Positions 1 through 8,881 of a stretch of 64,000 nucleotides of DNA are shown here, in pieces. Positions within the stretch are counted from its first letter, which is position 1. Each line of letters starts with the position of its first letter. The notes beneath the pieces were generated by a model that was not told the origin of the DNA, did not search any database, and saw nothing but the letters and a program-made list of their open reading frames with translations. A program made the position numbers and the translations under genes. The DNA is from Pasteurella sp049941595 (GTDB lineage Bacteria; Pseudomonadota; Gammaproteobacteria; Enterobacterales; Pasteurellaceae), in assembly GCA_049941595.1 (NCBI GenBank), contig JBNFNA010000005.1:124001-188000 (forward strand), given 5' to 3'.

Positions 1-985
1 TGTTTCTCTCACAGGCTTTGGCGTACAACTTGCAACTATCATTGAAACGCTATCAATGGGTAACATTTTCTTAATGTTGCTTTTAGTTGCTGGCTTCAGC
101 TTAATTCTGGGGATGGGCTTACCAACCACGGCGAACTATATTGTTGTGTCTTCTTTAATGGCGGTTGTAATCATTGAAGTCGGTCGCCAGAATGGATTTA
201 TTGTGCCATTAATTGCTGTACACTTATTTGTGTTCTACTTCGGGATTATGGCAGACGTAACACCGCCAGTTGGCTTAGCTTCTTTCGCGGCTTCAGCGGT
301 GTCGGGCGGTGATCCAATTAAGACAGGTTTAACGGCATTCTCATATAGTTTACGTACTGCAATTTTGCCATTCTTATTTATCTTTAATACCGATCTATTA
401 TTAATTGATGTAGGTTGGGCAAAAGGTATTCTTGTGTTTATTACGGCAACTATTGGTATTCTCGCCTTTACGGCTGGTGCAGTGGGATACTTCTTCCGTC
501 GCAATAAACTATGGGAAAGTTTGGCGCTTTTTGTATTAGCATTTGCCTTATTCCGCCCGGGTTTCTTTATGGAACATATTTCTCCAACGCAATATCAGTT
601 TGAGCCAGCAAATTTAATACAACAAGTTGAAAAAGCACAAACAGGTGATACCTTAACCTTAAAAGTGTCTGGTTTAAACCCTTATGGCAAACAGATTGAA
701 TTCTTTTCTCAATTGCCTGTTGCGGAAGGTTCAACAGGTGAAGAACGCTTGAAAAATATGGGATTAACTCTCTTTGAACAAGAGAAACCAGAAGGAAAAG
801 AACTGATCATTGATGCGGTAGAAATTGATTCTACAGCAGCGAAAGCAGGACTAAATTGGGATCAAGTGATTTTGAATGGTTCTGTACCAGTCAAAGATGC
901 ACTTGCGAAAGAGTGGTTGTTTATCCCGACTTTATTCTTGCTGTTTTTACTCGCAATGAACCAACGTCGTCGCCAACAAGAATAA
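1..985 (+). CDS. TRAP transporter fused permease, 3' part (partial)
   Basis: The reading frame is open from base 2, so this is the C-terminal part of a larger protein starting before the window. The visible part is strongly hydrophobic, with several membrane helices and the glycine-rich stretch GMGLPTTANYIV typical of the DctM large subunit of TRAP transporters. After the last of these helices comes a soluble segment and a final helix before the end RRRQQE, which matches the DUF3394-type tail of fused TRAP permeases. The protein would import an organic acid with Na+ and a periplasmic binding protein, which is not visible here. The substrate cannot be inferred. The UspA-like gene follows after 9 bp and is probably co-transcribed. 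Confidence 0.85.
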   Translation, partial: VSLTGFGVQLATIIETLSMGNIFLMLLLVAGFSLILGMGLPTTANYIVVSSLMAVVIIEVGRQNGFIVPLIAVHLFVFYFGIMADVTPPVGLASFAASAVSGGDPIKTGLTAFSYSLRTAILPFLFIFNTDLLLIDVGWAKGILVFITATIGILAFTAGAVGYFFRRNKLWESLALFVLAFALFRPGFFMEHISPTQYQFEPANLIQQVEKAQTGDTLTLKVSGLNPYGKQIEFFSQLPVAEGSTGEERLKNMGLTLFEQEKPEGKELIIDAVEIDSTAAKAGLNWDQVILNGSVPVKDALAKEWLFIPTLFLLFLLAMNQRRRQQE

Positions 986-994
986 GGAAAAGTT

Positions 995-1417
995 ATGTTT
1001 AAGAAGATTTTAATCACAGCAGACTTAAGTCATTTGGAAGATGCAGAAAAGGCAGTGAAAACAGCCTTAGAAATGACAAAAAACAATCCAGATACCGTCT
1101 ATCGAGTGATGAGTGTGATCCCCCCATTTGGTAGCAGTTTTGTATCATCTTTTTTACCAAAAAACTTCGACCAAGATGTCTTAGGGGAAGCAAACAAAGC
1201 GCTTCACGATTTTACTAAAAAGCATTTTCCGGAAGGGGCTAAAGTACAACATATTTTAGCGCACGGCCCTGTTTATGAAGAAATTAATCGTATTGCGAAA
1301 GAAAAGAATATCGATTTAATTATTATGATGGCGGCTCGTGAAAACAAAGAAGGGTTAAGCTCGAATACGGTAAAAGTGGCGCGTTACAGTGATAAACCGA
1401 TCTTGATTTTACGTTAA
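995..1417 (+). CDS. Universal stress protein (UspA family)
   Basis: 140 aa, the usual length of a single-domain Usp. The N-terminus MFKKILITADLS is the first beta strand of the fold and the C-terminus ends in the typical strand KPILILR. The ATP-binding loop GX2GX9G(S/T) is not clear near residues 115-130, where the sequence is ENKEGLSSNTVKVA, so nucleotide binding is uncertain. A Usp next to a TRAP permease is a known arrangement (TeaD beside TeaABC), in which the Usp modulates transport. Translation probably starts at 995 after AAGGAAAAGTT. Its transcript probably ends at the hairpins at 1442-1538. Confidence 0.85.
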   Translation: MFKKILITADLSHLEDAEKAVKTALEMTKNNPDTVYRVMSVIPPFGSSFVSSFLPKNFDQDVLGEANKALHDFTKKHFPEGAKVQHILAHGPVYEEINRIAKEKNIDLIIMMAARENKEGLSSNTVKVARYSDKPILILR

Positions 1418-1441
1418 TCGAGTTTGCTTAGCTCAAAACTT

Positions 1442-1475
1442 AAAAAGGGAGGATATTTTATATTTTCCCTTTTTG
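1442..1475 (+). terminator. Rho-independent terminator after the Usp gene
   Basis: AAAAAGGGA at 1442-1450 pairs with TCCCTTTTT at 1466-1474. The second arm provides the T run for rightward transcription. It lies 25 bp after the Usp stop codon. Confidence 0.6.
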
Positions 1476-1498
1476 TTATTAAGCACCTGAAGCAATCT

Positions 1499-1538
1499 AA
1501 AGTGCGGTCAAAAATTTGAAAATTTTGACCGCACTTTT
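1499..1538. terminator. Inverted pair of uptake signal sequences forming a bidirectional terminator
   Basis: AAAGTGCGGTCAAAA (1499-1513) is followed by its inverted copy TTTTGACCGCACTTT (1523-1537), giving a 15-bp stem with T/A runs on both sides. Each arm contains the 9-bp Haemophilus uptake signal AAGTGCGGT. Paired uptake signals are commonly used as terminators in Pasteurellaceae. It separates the rightward Usp gene from the leftward gene at 1585. Confidence 0.8.
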
Positions 1539-1584
1539 GTTTCATTAAACTAACCAGCAAATGCCAGCAATATAAAACCTATTT

Positions 1585-2646
1585 TTATATAGCCTCACTT
1601 TTAGTGGTCAATTGAGACCATTTTTCTAAAGGCAACGGCACTTTATCTGACCACATCCTTTGCCACAATAATGACAACATTTCTGTTCTAAAATGCACAC
1701 GAGCCGTTGGGTAGCGTTGTGGTTGTATTGCTTTCCATTGGCCATTTTCTTTTTTAGCGACAACAAAACGGAAATTAAATTGTCCAGCTAATCCCATACG
1801 GGTGTCACTCACCACAATTTTGTCATCGATTTCTTTGTAATGCAGCCAGTTATCGGTGAACCATTGCAAGCGTTGTAATTCTGGTGATTGTGGAGATATT
1901 TCTGCTTGATAAGATAAATTCAATGGGACTTTGACAAATTCAGGTGCGTCTTTTTGATCAAACCAACCACTGACAGCATCATATAAATTGCCATTTTTAT
2001 CCACTGCAATCACACGCCAAAGCACGGTATTAAATGCGGTTGGTGTCGCAAGTACTTTTTCTACCTCAATGCCTTGTGCATTTAATACAGTTGTTAAGCG
2101 ATGTTCGTGATATGCCTTACCAATAAAACCCGTACCGAAATAGCCAAAACCAAAGACGAGCGCAATAAACATTCCTTTAATAGAGGCAGGACTCATTTTT
2201 TTCCACAACGCCCACAAGCAAGTAAAAATTAGGGGTAAAGTATAAATCGGATCGATAATAAATACCGTTGACCACATTGTTGGGGTAAAGTTAAACGGCC
2301 AGAATAATTGTGTGCCATAAACGGTCATTGCATCAATAATTGGGTGCGTAACCAAAGCCAATGTTAACGTGATAAAAAGCCGTTTAAAGGAGAAAGGTAG
2401 CGATTTGTGCCGCTTAAAGGTGATCAACGTAATTACAAAAGCAAGTGCGGTCAAAACAAAAATAGAATGACTAAATCCACGATGATAAGTCATTGAAGAA
2501 ATAGGATCAGCATAACGAATTAAAATATCAAGATCAGGTAGCGTACCAAGCATACCGCCGTAAAGTAAGGCTTTTCGTCCTTGATATTTCCCCATTCCAA
2601 CGCCTTGAACGGCAGCACCGAGTACAAATTGAGTAACAGAATCCAT
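1585..2646 (-). CDS. YdjM-like inner-membrane metal-dependent hydrolase family protein
   Basis: 353 aa. The N-terminal half holds about five membrane helices and the two conserved motifs of the YdjM (formerly DUF457) family: LPDLD near residue 36 and HRGFSHS near residue 55, which could supply metal ligands. The C-terminal 150 residues are soluble and contain no motif I recognise. Family members are called membrane-bound metal-dependent hydrolases, but their substrate is unknown. In E. coli ydjM is SOS-regulated; I see no LexA box upstream here. It is monocistronic, between two terminator regions. Confidence 0.75.
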   Translation of the reverse strand: MDSVTQFVLGAAVQGVGMGKYQGRKALLYGGMLGTLPDLDILIRYADPISSMTYHRGFSHSIFVLTALAFVITLITFKRHKSLPFSFKRLFITLTLALVTHPIIDAMTVYGTQLFWPFNFTPTMWSTVFIIDPIYTLPLIFTCLWALWKKMSPASIKGMFIALVFGFGYFGTGFIGKAYHEHRLTTVLNAQGIEVEKVLATPTAFNTVLWRVIAVDKNGNLYDAVSGWFDQKDAPEFVKVPLNLSYQAEISPQSPELQRLQWFTDNWLHYKEIDDKIVVSDTRMGLAGQFNFRFVVAKKENGQWKAIQPQRYPTARVHFRTEMLSLLWQRMWSDKVPLPLEKWSQLTTKSEAI

Positions 2647-2731
2647 TTAATTTTTATTCCCTACAAAAGTAAAAACTAGGTTGTATTTTGGGGAGAATTT
2701 AAACTATCGTCAATGTTCTTTTAATTACGAA

Positions 2732-2762
2732 TAAAAAACGGCTCCTGAAATCAAGAGCCGTT
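2732..2762 (-). terminator. Terminator of metE
   Basis: On the minus strand AACGGCTC and GAGCCGTT form an 8-bp stem (2737-2744 with 2755-2762), followed by a run of six T. It lies 45 bp after the metE stop codon. Confidence 0.8.
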
Positions 2763-2807
2763 GGGTTGTGGTTTGCTATATTGTTATGGATAAAATTGGT
2801 TTTAAAA

Positions 2808-5081
2808 TTAGTTTAATTCTGCACGTAATTTTTTAGTTACGCTCATCATCACTTCTAATTGTGCGATAGTTTCTGGCCAGCCACGCGTTTTTAAGCCACA
2901 GTCTGGGTTTACCCATAAACGCTCTTTTGGTACAACATTTAATGCTTTACGTAATAAGCGTTCAATTTCTTCTGCTTTTGGAACACGTGGGCTGTGAATA
3001 TCATACACACCCGGACCAATATCATTTGGATATTTGAAATCACCGAAGGCCGTTAATAATTCCATATCTGAACGTGAAGTTTCAATCGTAATCACGTCTG
3101 CATCTAAACCGGCAATTGCTGGTAAAATATCGTTAAATTCAGAATAACACATATGGGTGTGGATCTGAGTATCATCTTGTACGCCCATATAACTTAAGCG
3201 GAACGCTTCGCCAGCCCATTGTAAGTACGCATCCCAATCTGCACGTTTTAGCGGTAAACCTTCACGGATTGCTGGTTCATCAATTTGAATCACTTTGATG
3301 CCCGCTTTTTCTAAATCTAACACTTCATCAGATAATGCCACACCGATTTGTTTACATACAGTTGAACGAGGAATATCGTTACGCACGAATGACCATTGTA
3401 AAATTGTAACAGGGCCAGTTAACATTCCTTTCATCACTTTGTTTGTTAAGCTTTGAGCATATTGTGACCAACGTACGGTCATTGGTTCAGGGCGAACAAC
3501 ATCACCATAAATCACAGGTGGTTTCACGCAACGTGAACCGTAGCTTTGTACCCAGCCGAATTTTGTGAATGCAAAACCGTCCAATAATTCACCGAAGTAT
3601 TCCACCATATCGTTACGTTCTGCTTCACCGTGCACTAACACATCAAGATCAAGCTCTTCTTGGCGACGTACCACAAATTCAATTTCTTTTTTCATTGCGG
3701 TTTCGTAATCAGCTAAGCTGAGTTCGCCTTTCTTGAATTTCGCACGCGCTTGGCGAATTTCACTGGTTTGCGGGAATGAACCAATATTGGTGGTTGGTAA
3801 TAATGGTAAATTTAACCACGCATTTTGTTTTGCAATACGCTCTGCGAATGGCGATTTACGTTTATCCGCATCTGCTGGTAAGTTAGCTAAACGTTCTGCC
3901 ACTTCAGGGCGATGGATTTCTTTACTGTTTGCACGCGCATCAGCTGCAGCTTGGCTTGCATCAAGTTCTGCCTGTACAGCACCACGACCTTGCTCAAGTG
4001 CGGTCTTAATTACACGCAATTCTTGAACTTTTTGCAATGTGAAGGCTAACCAATTATAAAGCTCAGGTTTGTTCGCTTTCAGTTGTGTTTCTACTTCTAA
4101 ATCATACGGCGTATGTAGCAGTGAACAGCTTGGTGCGATCCAAAGGTTTTCGCCTAATTTCGCTTTTAATGGCTCAACTACGTCTAATACTTGATTTAAG
4201 TTTGCACGCCAGATGTTACGGCCATCAATTACACCTACAGAAAGCACTTTGTTGTAATCTTCAAATACTGCAAGTTGTTCTGGTGCACGCACTAAATCGA
4301 TGTGTAAACCATCAACTGGTAATCCTTTTAGCAGTTCTGCGTGTTCTGCCACAGAACCAAAGTAAGTTGCTAATAAAAGCTTGGCATTCACTTTTTCTTT
4401 TAATGTGGTGTAAACCGCCTTATAAGCCTCGACCCATTCGGTTGGTAAATCTACGGCTAATGCAGGCTCATCAATTTGAATCCACTCCGCACCTTCAGCT
4501 GCTAATGCGTTAAGAATATCCACATAAACAGGTACAAGTTTGGCAAGTAATTCAAAACGATTGAACGCTTCGCCTTTTTCTTTACCTAACCAAAGGAAAG
4601 TGAGTGGGCCAACAATGGTTGGTTTGAATTTGAAACCTAAGGCTTTTGCTTCACGAATTTGTTGTACGTAATGTGCTGGGTTTGCTTTAAATTCTGTATT
4701 TTTATTAAATTCTGGTACTAAGTAATGATAGTTGGTATCGAACCATTTCGTCATTTCAATGGCAAACTGGCTTTGGTTACCGCGCGCAAGTTGGAAATAT
4801 TGGCTTAGGCTTAAATTTTGGCTATCGAAACCAAAACGTGCTGGAATTGCGCCTGTTGCCACTTGAAGATCTAAAATATGATCATAAAAAGTAAAATCTG
4901 CAACCGCTACGAAGTCAGCATTAGCAGCTGCTTGGTGTTTCCAGTTAATTTCACGTAATTTTTGTGCGATTTCCAATAAGTCTTGCTCTGCAATCTCACC
5001 ACGCCAGTAACGTTCTTGTGCAAATTTAAGTTCACGTTTTGCACCTACACGCGGAAAGCCCGCTAAATGAAATGTTGTCAT
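2808..5081 (-). CDS. metE: Cobalamin-independent methionine synthase
   Basis: 757 aa, full length for MetE. It transfers the methyl group of methyltetrahydropteroyl-triglutamate to homocysteine, the last step of methionine synthesis. The N-terminus MTTFHLAGFPRVGAKRELK is diagnostic. The C-terminal catalytic half has the zinc/homocysteine site: HTHMCYSEF near residue 645 (His and Cys ligands) and NPDCGLKTR near residue 730 (the third ligand, Cys). It starts at 5081 after the Shine-Dalgarno sequence GAGGTATTAC on the minus strand. It diverges from metR, and a tandem MetJ-type operator lies 40 bp upstream. Confidence 0.97.
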   Translation of the reverse strand: MTTFHLAGFPRVGAKRELKFAQERYWRGEIAEQDLLEIAQKLREINWKHQAAANADFVAVADFTFYDHILDLQVATGAIPARFGFDSQNLSLSQYFQLARGNQSQFAIEMTKWFDTNYHYLVPEFNKNTEFKANPAHYVQQIREAKALGFKFKPTIVGPLTFLWLGKEKGEAFNRFELLAKLVPVYVDILNALAAEGAEWIQIDEPALAVDLPTEWVEAYKAVYTTLKEKVNAKLLLATYFGSVAEHAELLKGLPVDGLHIDLVRAPEQLAVFEDYNKVLSVGVIDGRNIWRANLNQVLDVVEPLKAKLGENLWIAPSCSLLHTPYDLEVETQLKANKPELYNWLAFTLQKVQELRVIKTALEQGRGAVQAELDASQAAADARANSKEIHRPEVAERLANLPADADKRKSPFAERIAKQNAWLNLPLLPTTNIGSFPQTSEIRQARAKFKKGELSLADYETAMKKEIEFVVRRQEELDLDVLVHGEAERNDMVEYFGELLDGFAFTKFGWVQSYGSRCVKPPVIYGDVVRPEPMTVRWSQYAQSLTNKVMKGMLTGPVTILQWSFVRNDIPRSTVCKQIGVALSDEVLDLEKAGIKVIQIDEPAIREGLPLKRADWDAYLQWAGEAFRLSYMGVQDDTQIHTHMCYSEFNDILPAIAGLDADVITIETSRSDMELLTAFGDFKYPNDIGPGVYDIHSPRVPKAEEIERLLRKALNVVPKERLWVNPDCGLKTRGWPETIAQLEVMMSVTKKLRAELN

Positions 5082-5120
5082 AGTAATACCTCTTTTATCA
5101 ATGTTGTGTTATTCTTAAAT

Positions 5121-5136
5121 AGACGGCTAAACGTCT
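5121..5136. promoter_or_regulatory. Tandem MetJ operator (two met boxes) in the metE-metR region
   Basis: Two adjoining 8-bp boxes, AGACGGCT and AAACGTCT, each match the MetJ consensus AGACGTCT at 7 of 8 positions. MetJ with S-adenosylmethionine binds tandem met boxes and represses methionine genes. The position 40 bp upstream of metE fits repression of metE; an effect on metR is possible. No clear MetR site (TGAA-N5-TTCA) was found by eye. Confidence 0.65.
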
Positions 5137-5373
5137 GTATGGATATAGAATGAAGTATTTTATAACATTATGCAATATCATAATTTTCACGAAGACTATG
5201 AAAAATTTTAATATACCTCGTCAGCAGTAAAGTGCGGTTATTTTTTTGTAACATTCTGTTTATGTTTAAAATCTAGATAAAACCAACCGCACTTTTTCTA
5301 GATTAAATGAGTGACAGAATATTTGGGTATATGATAGTTTTTAATGCAACACATTTATTTTACGAGCTTTACT

Positions 5374-6300
5374 ATGAAACCGATCTTTTTAGAATTACGT
5401 CATTTGAAAACACTGCTTGCGTTAAAAGAAACGGGCAGTGTGTCATTAGCTGCAAAACGGGTTTATTTGACCCAGTCTGCGTTGTCACATCAATTAAAGT
5501 TACTTGAAGAGCAATATGGTTTGCCTTTGTTTGAGCGTAAAACGCAGCCTTTGCACTTCACGCCCGCGGGTGAACGTCTTATTCAGCTTGCAAATGAAAT
5601 CTTGCCAAAAGTTGTAGAGGCAGAACGAGATTTAGCCCGCGTAAAACAAGGTGAGGCAGGGGAGCTACGCATTGCGGTGGAATGTCATACTTGTTTTGAC
5701 TGGTTAATGCCCGCAATGGATTCCTTACGACAACATTGGCCGCTGGTGGAATTGGATATTGTTTCTGGTTTCCATACCGATCCTGTTGGATTGCTATTAA
5801 CGCATCGAGCCGATTGGGCGGTGGTTTCTGAAATTGAAGAAACGACGGGCATTATTCATAAACCATTATTTTCCTATGAAATGGTGGGATTATGTGCCAA
5901 AGATCATCCGCTAGCCGCAAAAGCGATTTGGGAGCCTGAAGATTTTATCGATCAAACCCTAATTACTTACCCTGTGCCAGATGATATGTTGGATTTATTA
6001 AGAAAAGTGTTACACCCAAATGGGATCAATCCAACACGCCGCACCAGTGAATTAACCATTGCGATTATTCAGCTGGTGGCAAGTAAACGTGGTGTGGCAG
6101 CTTTGCCGTTTTGGGCAGCGAAGCCTTATTTAGACCGTGGCTATATTGTGGCACGCAAAATCACCAAGAAAGGCTTATACAGTAATTTATATGCAGCGAC
6201 TCGTGAAATTGACTCTAGCATTGCCTTTATTGATGATTTTTACCAAACTGTTAAATCACAAAGTTTTGCGACATTGCCAGATTTATTGGTTTTAGACTAA
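5374..6300 (+). CDS. metR: LysR-type regulator of methionine biosynthesis
   Basis: 308 aa from this start. The LysR helix-turn-helix lies near residues 10-60 (LKTLLALKETGSVSLAAKR, then TQSALSHQL), followed by KTQPLHFTPAGE as in E. coli MetR. The effector domain has the MetR-like stretch AVECHTCFDWLMPAM. MetR activates metE and metH with homocysteine as co-inducer. The frame is open from 5344, but the start at 5374 (MKPIFLELRHLKTL) aligns with other MetR proteins, so the first ten residues of the longer version are probably not translated. It diverges from metE, as usual. Confidence 0.93.
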   Translation: MKPIFLELRHLKTLLALKETGSVSLAAKRVYLTQSALSHQLKLLEEQYGLPLFERKTQPLHFTPAGERLIQLANEILPKVVEAERDLARVKQGEAGELRIAVECHTCFDWLMPAMDSLRQHWPLVELDIVSGFHTDPVGLLLTHRADWAVVSEIEETTGIIHKPLFSYEMVGLCAKDHPLAAKAIWEPEDFIDQTLITYPVPDDMLDLLRKVLHPNGINPTRRTSELTIAIIQLVASKRGVAALPFWAAKPYLDRGYIVARKITKKGLYSNLYAATREIDSSIAFIDDFYQTVKSQSFATLPDLLVLD

Positions 6301-6332
6301 CTAAATTCAATGTTTTAAATTCTGTATTAATT

Positions 6333-6356
6333 AAAGCCACCAAGCGTGGCTTTTTT
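6333..6356 (+). terminator. Terminator of metR
   Basis: AAAGCCAC (6333-6340) pairs with GTGGCTTT (6346-6353), with a T run continuing to 6356. It is 32 bp after the metR stop codon. Confidence 0.85.
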
Positions 6357-6543
6357 ATTTGTTTTTGTTATTTAACCTCCAATTTAATTTATATAAAAGT
6401 TATTAAAAATTGGTTTATTGAAAAAAATAAATCAAATATTCTCTTGCAATCGTTTGCTCATTTGGTGCGCTCTTTTAGGGATTTTAAAAATATTTTATTA
6501 TTGCAACCCACAGCAAATAGGTAATTTATATTAAAGAGGCTAT

Positions 6544-6768
6544 ATGGAATTTAATGAATTATTAGGTTATGCGGCAGGCTTGTTAGTTGCAATATCATTT
6601 CTATTTAAGAATATCGTTTTCATTCGTGTGATTAATGGTATTGGCGCAATTTTATTTGTGATTTATGCAGTTCGCATTGGCGCTTACCCTGTGGCAGGCT
6701 TAAACGCATTTTTAGTGTTAATTCATATTTATCAACTTTGGCGTTTGAAACGAGCGAATAAAATATAA
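6544..6768 (+). CDS. Small inner-membrane protein, YgjV-like
   Basis: 74 aa, almost entirely hydrophobic, with about three membrane helices (residues 5-22, 27-45, 48-66) and a positive tail RLKRANKI. The pattern is like one half of YgjV or SemiSWEET-type proteins, but the match is too weak to name a substrate. Start at 6544 follows TTAAAGAGGCTAT, a good Shine-Dalgarno sequence. It has its own leader of about 190 bp after the metR terminator and ends at a strong bidirectional terminator, so it is probably a monocistronic gene. Confidence 0.7.
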   Translation: MEFNELLGYAAGLLVAISFLFKNIVFIRVINGIGAILFVIYAVRIGAYPVAGLNAFLVLIHIYQLWRLKRANKI

Positions 6769-6786
6769 CTATCTTATTGATATATA

Positions 6787-6830
6787 ATAAAAAGCCCTTC
6801 CCAATAATGTGTATTGAGAAGGGCTTTATT
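6787..6830. terminator. Bidirectional terminator between the small membrane gene and phoR
   Basis: AAAGCCCTTC (6791-6800) pairs with GAAGGGCTTT (6817-6826), extended by AATA/TATT pairs inside and outside. A and T runs on both sides let it end the rightward gene at 6544 and the leftward phosphate operon. Confidence 0.85.
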
Positions 6831-6847
6831 ATTTTATCCGTTATGTT

Positions 6848-8143
6848 TTAGTCTTCTTTGTGTTTATGCAGTAGCTTGCTCGGAATAATAAAAGAAAAAC
6901 AACTGCCTTCACCCAGTTTACTTTCAATTTGCAGCTGTGATTGGTGATGTTCTAAAGCGTGTTTTACAATTGCCAAGCCTAAGCCATTGCCGCCAGTTTG
7001 ATTGCTTCGAGATTCATCGACACGATAAAAACGTTCAGTGAGATGATATAAATGCTGTTCAGCAATCCCAATGCCATTATCTCGCACACTGAATTTTGCC
7101 CCTTGATCACAATATTGCCAATGGATATTGATTTCACAGTGTTCACCAGAATGTTTAATTGCATTGTAGATTAAATTAGATACCGCACTTTGCAAGTGCC
7201 CTTCATCGCCCAAAACATAAATTTCTGGTTCAATATAGAAATGAATTTGGTGTTCATATTGATTTAAAAAAGTGGCATTTTCTTTTAAATTCAAGATTAA
7301 ATTTGACATATTCACCACTTGATGCTCTGTATTTGAAGCATTTTCAATCTTAGCAAGCAAATTGAGTTGTTGTAATAAATTTGCCATTCGTTTGCTTTGT
7401 TCTTGCATTGCTTTAATCGCTTTTTGTGAAAGTGCGGTCTGATTGTGTTCAGTTTCTAACAATTCTAAATAGCCTTGCAAGACGGTAAGCGGTGTGCGTA
7501 ATTCGTGATTAATATTTGAAAGAAAGGTTTGGCGAGAATGTAATAAACGGATCATTTGCGTCACATCTCGCGCAATAATCACACTTGAACCATTGTCATC
7601 GTGATGAATATTAATTTCAATATAACGATTTTCGTGCGTGAGTAAAACGAGTGGGCGTTTTTTAATGCTTTGATAAAAATAGTTTTTAAACTCATTGTAA
7701 AAAATTACGTTAAATACATTTTTACTCACGACTTTTTTGTTCCAATAAAATAAAAACATTTCTTGCGACGCATTATTACACCAAGAAATTTCGCCAGTGC
7801 TATCGCAAATAATAATGGCATCGGGTAGGTATTGGGTGTTTTTATTGAGCTTTGAGAGTAAACGTAAAGTTTTGATTTTCTCGCGGCGGTTTTTACTTTT
7901 ATAGTACGCTGCAGTTTGTGAAATATTATCTAATAAATGGGCTTTTTTAGCGGTGGGAATTTCTTCTGGTGTCAGCATTTTCAATAACTTAAATTCATTG
8001 AAATGATGAAAAGCCAACAGGCAAACTAAAATAATAATGAACCAAAACTGGAAGGATTGTGCAAAATAAGAAAATAAACTTGCAACGCCAGCGGCAAGAA
8101 TGAGTTCAATTAATAAATATTTGCTAGAGAATTTTCTTTTCAT
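6848..8143 (-). CDS. phoR: Phosphate-regulon sensor histidine kinase
   Basis: 431 aa, the normal length of PhoR. Two membrane helices lie within residues 8-45, then a PAS-like domain (around 100-190), then the kinase. The H-box SNINHELRTPL carries the phosphorylated His near residue 212. The N-box (NLIYNAIKHSG), G1 (DNGIGIAE) and G2 (GGNGLGLAI) follow in order. PhoR phosphorylates PhoB when phosphate is scarce and is held inactive by the PstSCAB transporter through PhoU; no phoU gene is visible here. Its start overlaps the phoB stop codon by 4 bp, indicating translational coupling. It is the last gene of the leftward operon. Confidence 0.95.
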   Translation of the reverse strand: MKRKFSSKYLLIELILAAGVASLFSYFAQSFQFWFIIILVCLLAFHHFNEFKLLKMLTPEEIPTAKKAHLLDNISQTAAYYKSKNRREKIKTLRLLSKLNKNTQYLPDAIIICDSTGEISWCNNASQEMFLFYWNKKVVSKNVFNVIFYNEFKNYFYQSIKKRPLVLLTHENRYIEINIHHDDNGSSVIIARDVTQMIRLLHSRQTFLSNINHELRTPLTVLQGYLELLETEHNQTALSQKAIKAMQEQSKRMANLLQQLNLLAKIENASNTEHQVVNMSNLILNLKENATFLNQYEHQIHFYIEPEIYVLGDEGHLQSAVSNLIYNAIKHSGEHCEINIHWQYCDQGAKFSVRDNGIGIAEQHLYHLTERFYRVDESRSNQTGGNGLGLAIVKHALEHHQSQLQIESKLGEGSCFSFIIPSKLLHKHKED

Positions 8144-8838
8144 TTGCTGTCATCCTGAATATGACGAGAAAAACGGTATCCCGCCCCTCGCACAGTTTGG
8201 ATATAACGATCGAAACCATATTGCTCAAGGCTTTTACGCAGGCGACGAATATAGCTATCAACAGTGCGATCTTCGACGTAAATATCATTTCCCCAAATAA
8301 AATCAAGCAACTGTTCACGGGTATACACTTTTTCAGAGTGGTTCATAAAGAAATTGAGCAACTTAAATTCTGTTGCGCTTAAAGTGATTACATTTTTGTC
8401 ATAACTCACACGTAATGCATTTTGATCCAGTGTTAAACCGTCGATCTCAATAATACTTGGGATATTTTGTTCGTAAATTCGGCGTAGAATGGCTTCAATG
8501 CGAGCTAATAAGATTTTTGGTGAAAAAGGTTTGGCAATGTAATCATCCGCACCTGTATTTAAACAAGTAATACAGTCTTCTTCCTCACTGCGTGCAGTGA
8601 GCATAATAATCGGGATATGATTGGTGTCTGGTTGTTTTTTGAGAAATTGAATGAACTGAATGCCTGAACGCCCCGGCAACATCCAATCAAGCAAAATCAG
8701 CTGCGGTTTTTCTGCTAATTTTTTGACCGCACTTTGATAATCTGATGCTTCAATAATCTCATAGCCTTGTTGTGTCAGAAATAGTGCAATCATTTCACGA
8801 ATTGCGCTTTCGTCTTCAACCACTAATATTTTCGTCAT
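8140..8838 (-). CDS. phoB: Phosphate-regulon response regulator
   Basis: 232 aa. The receiver domain has VVEDES at its N-terminus, the phosphorylation Asp in LLDWMLPG near residue 53, and the conserved Lys in YIAKPF. The C-terminal winged helix (residues 130-225) has the OmpR/PhoB pattern VEDRTVDSYIRRLRKSL and VRGAGYRF. The frame extends ten codons further upstream, but 8838 (MTKILVVEDES) is preceded by GGAGG and aligns with PhoB, so I start there. It activates promoters with Pho boxes, including the pstS box at 15405-15422 at the head of this same operon. Confidence 0.96.
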   Translation of the reverse strand: MTKILVVEDESAIREMIALFLTQQGYEIIEASDYQSAVKKLAEKPQLILLDWMLPGRSGIQFIQFLKKQPDTNHIPIIMLTARSEEEDCITCLNTGADDYIAKPFSPKILLARIEAILRRIYEQNIPSIIEIDGLTLDQNALRVSYDKNVITLSATEFKLLNFFMNHSEKVYTREQLLDFIWGNDIYVEDRTVDSYIRRLRKSLEQYGFDRYIQTVRGAGYRFSRHIQDDSK

Positions 8839-8881
8839 TTTATCCTCCGTTATTGTAAGTGCGGTCAATTTTTAAAAAGTT

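Noticed and set aside
1499..1538. CRISPR-like or mobile-element repeat
   Set aside because: The repeated 9-mer is the Haemophilus uptake signal, here as an inverted terminator pair. No array of repeats and spacers is present anywhere in the window.
4085..4513. Plus-strand frame inside metE
   Set aside because: Antisense to conserved metE sequence; hydrophobic content comes from reverse reading of common codons.
5231..5298. Inverted uptake signals in the metE-metR gap as a terminator
   Set aside because: The two signals are about 45 bp apart and the genes diverge, so a terminator here makes little sense; probably only uptake signals.
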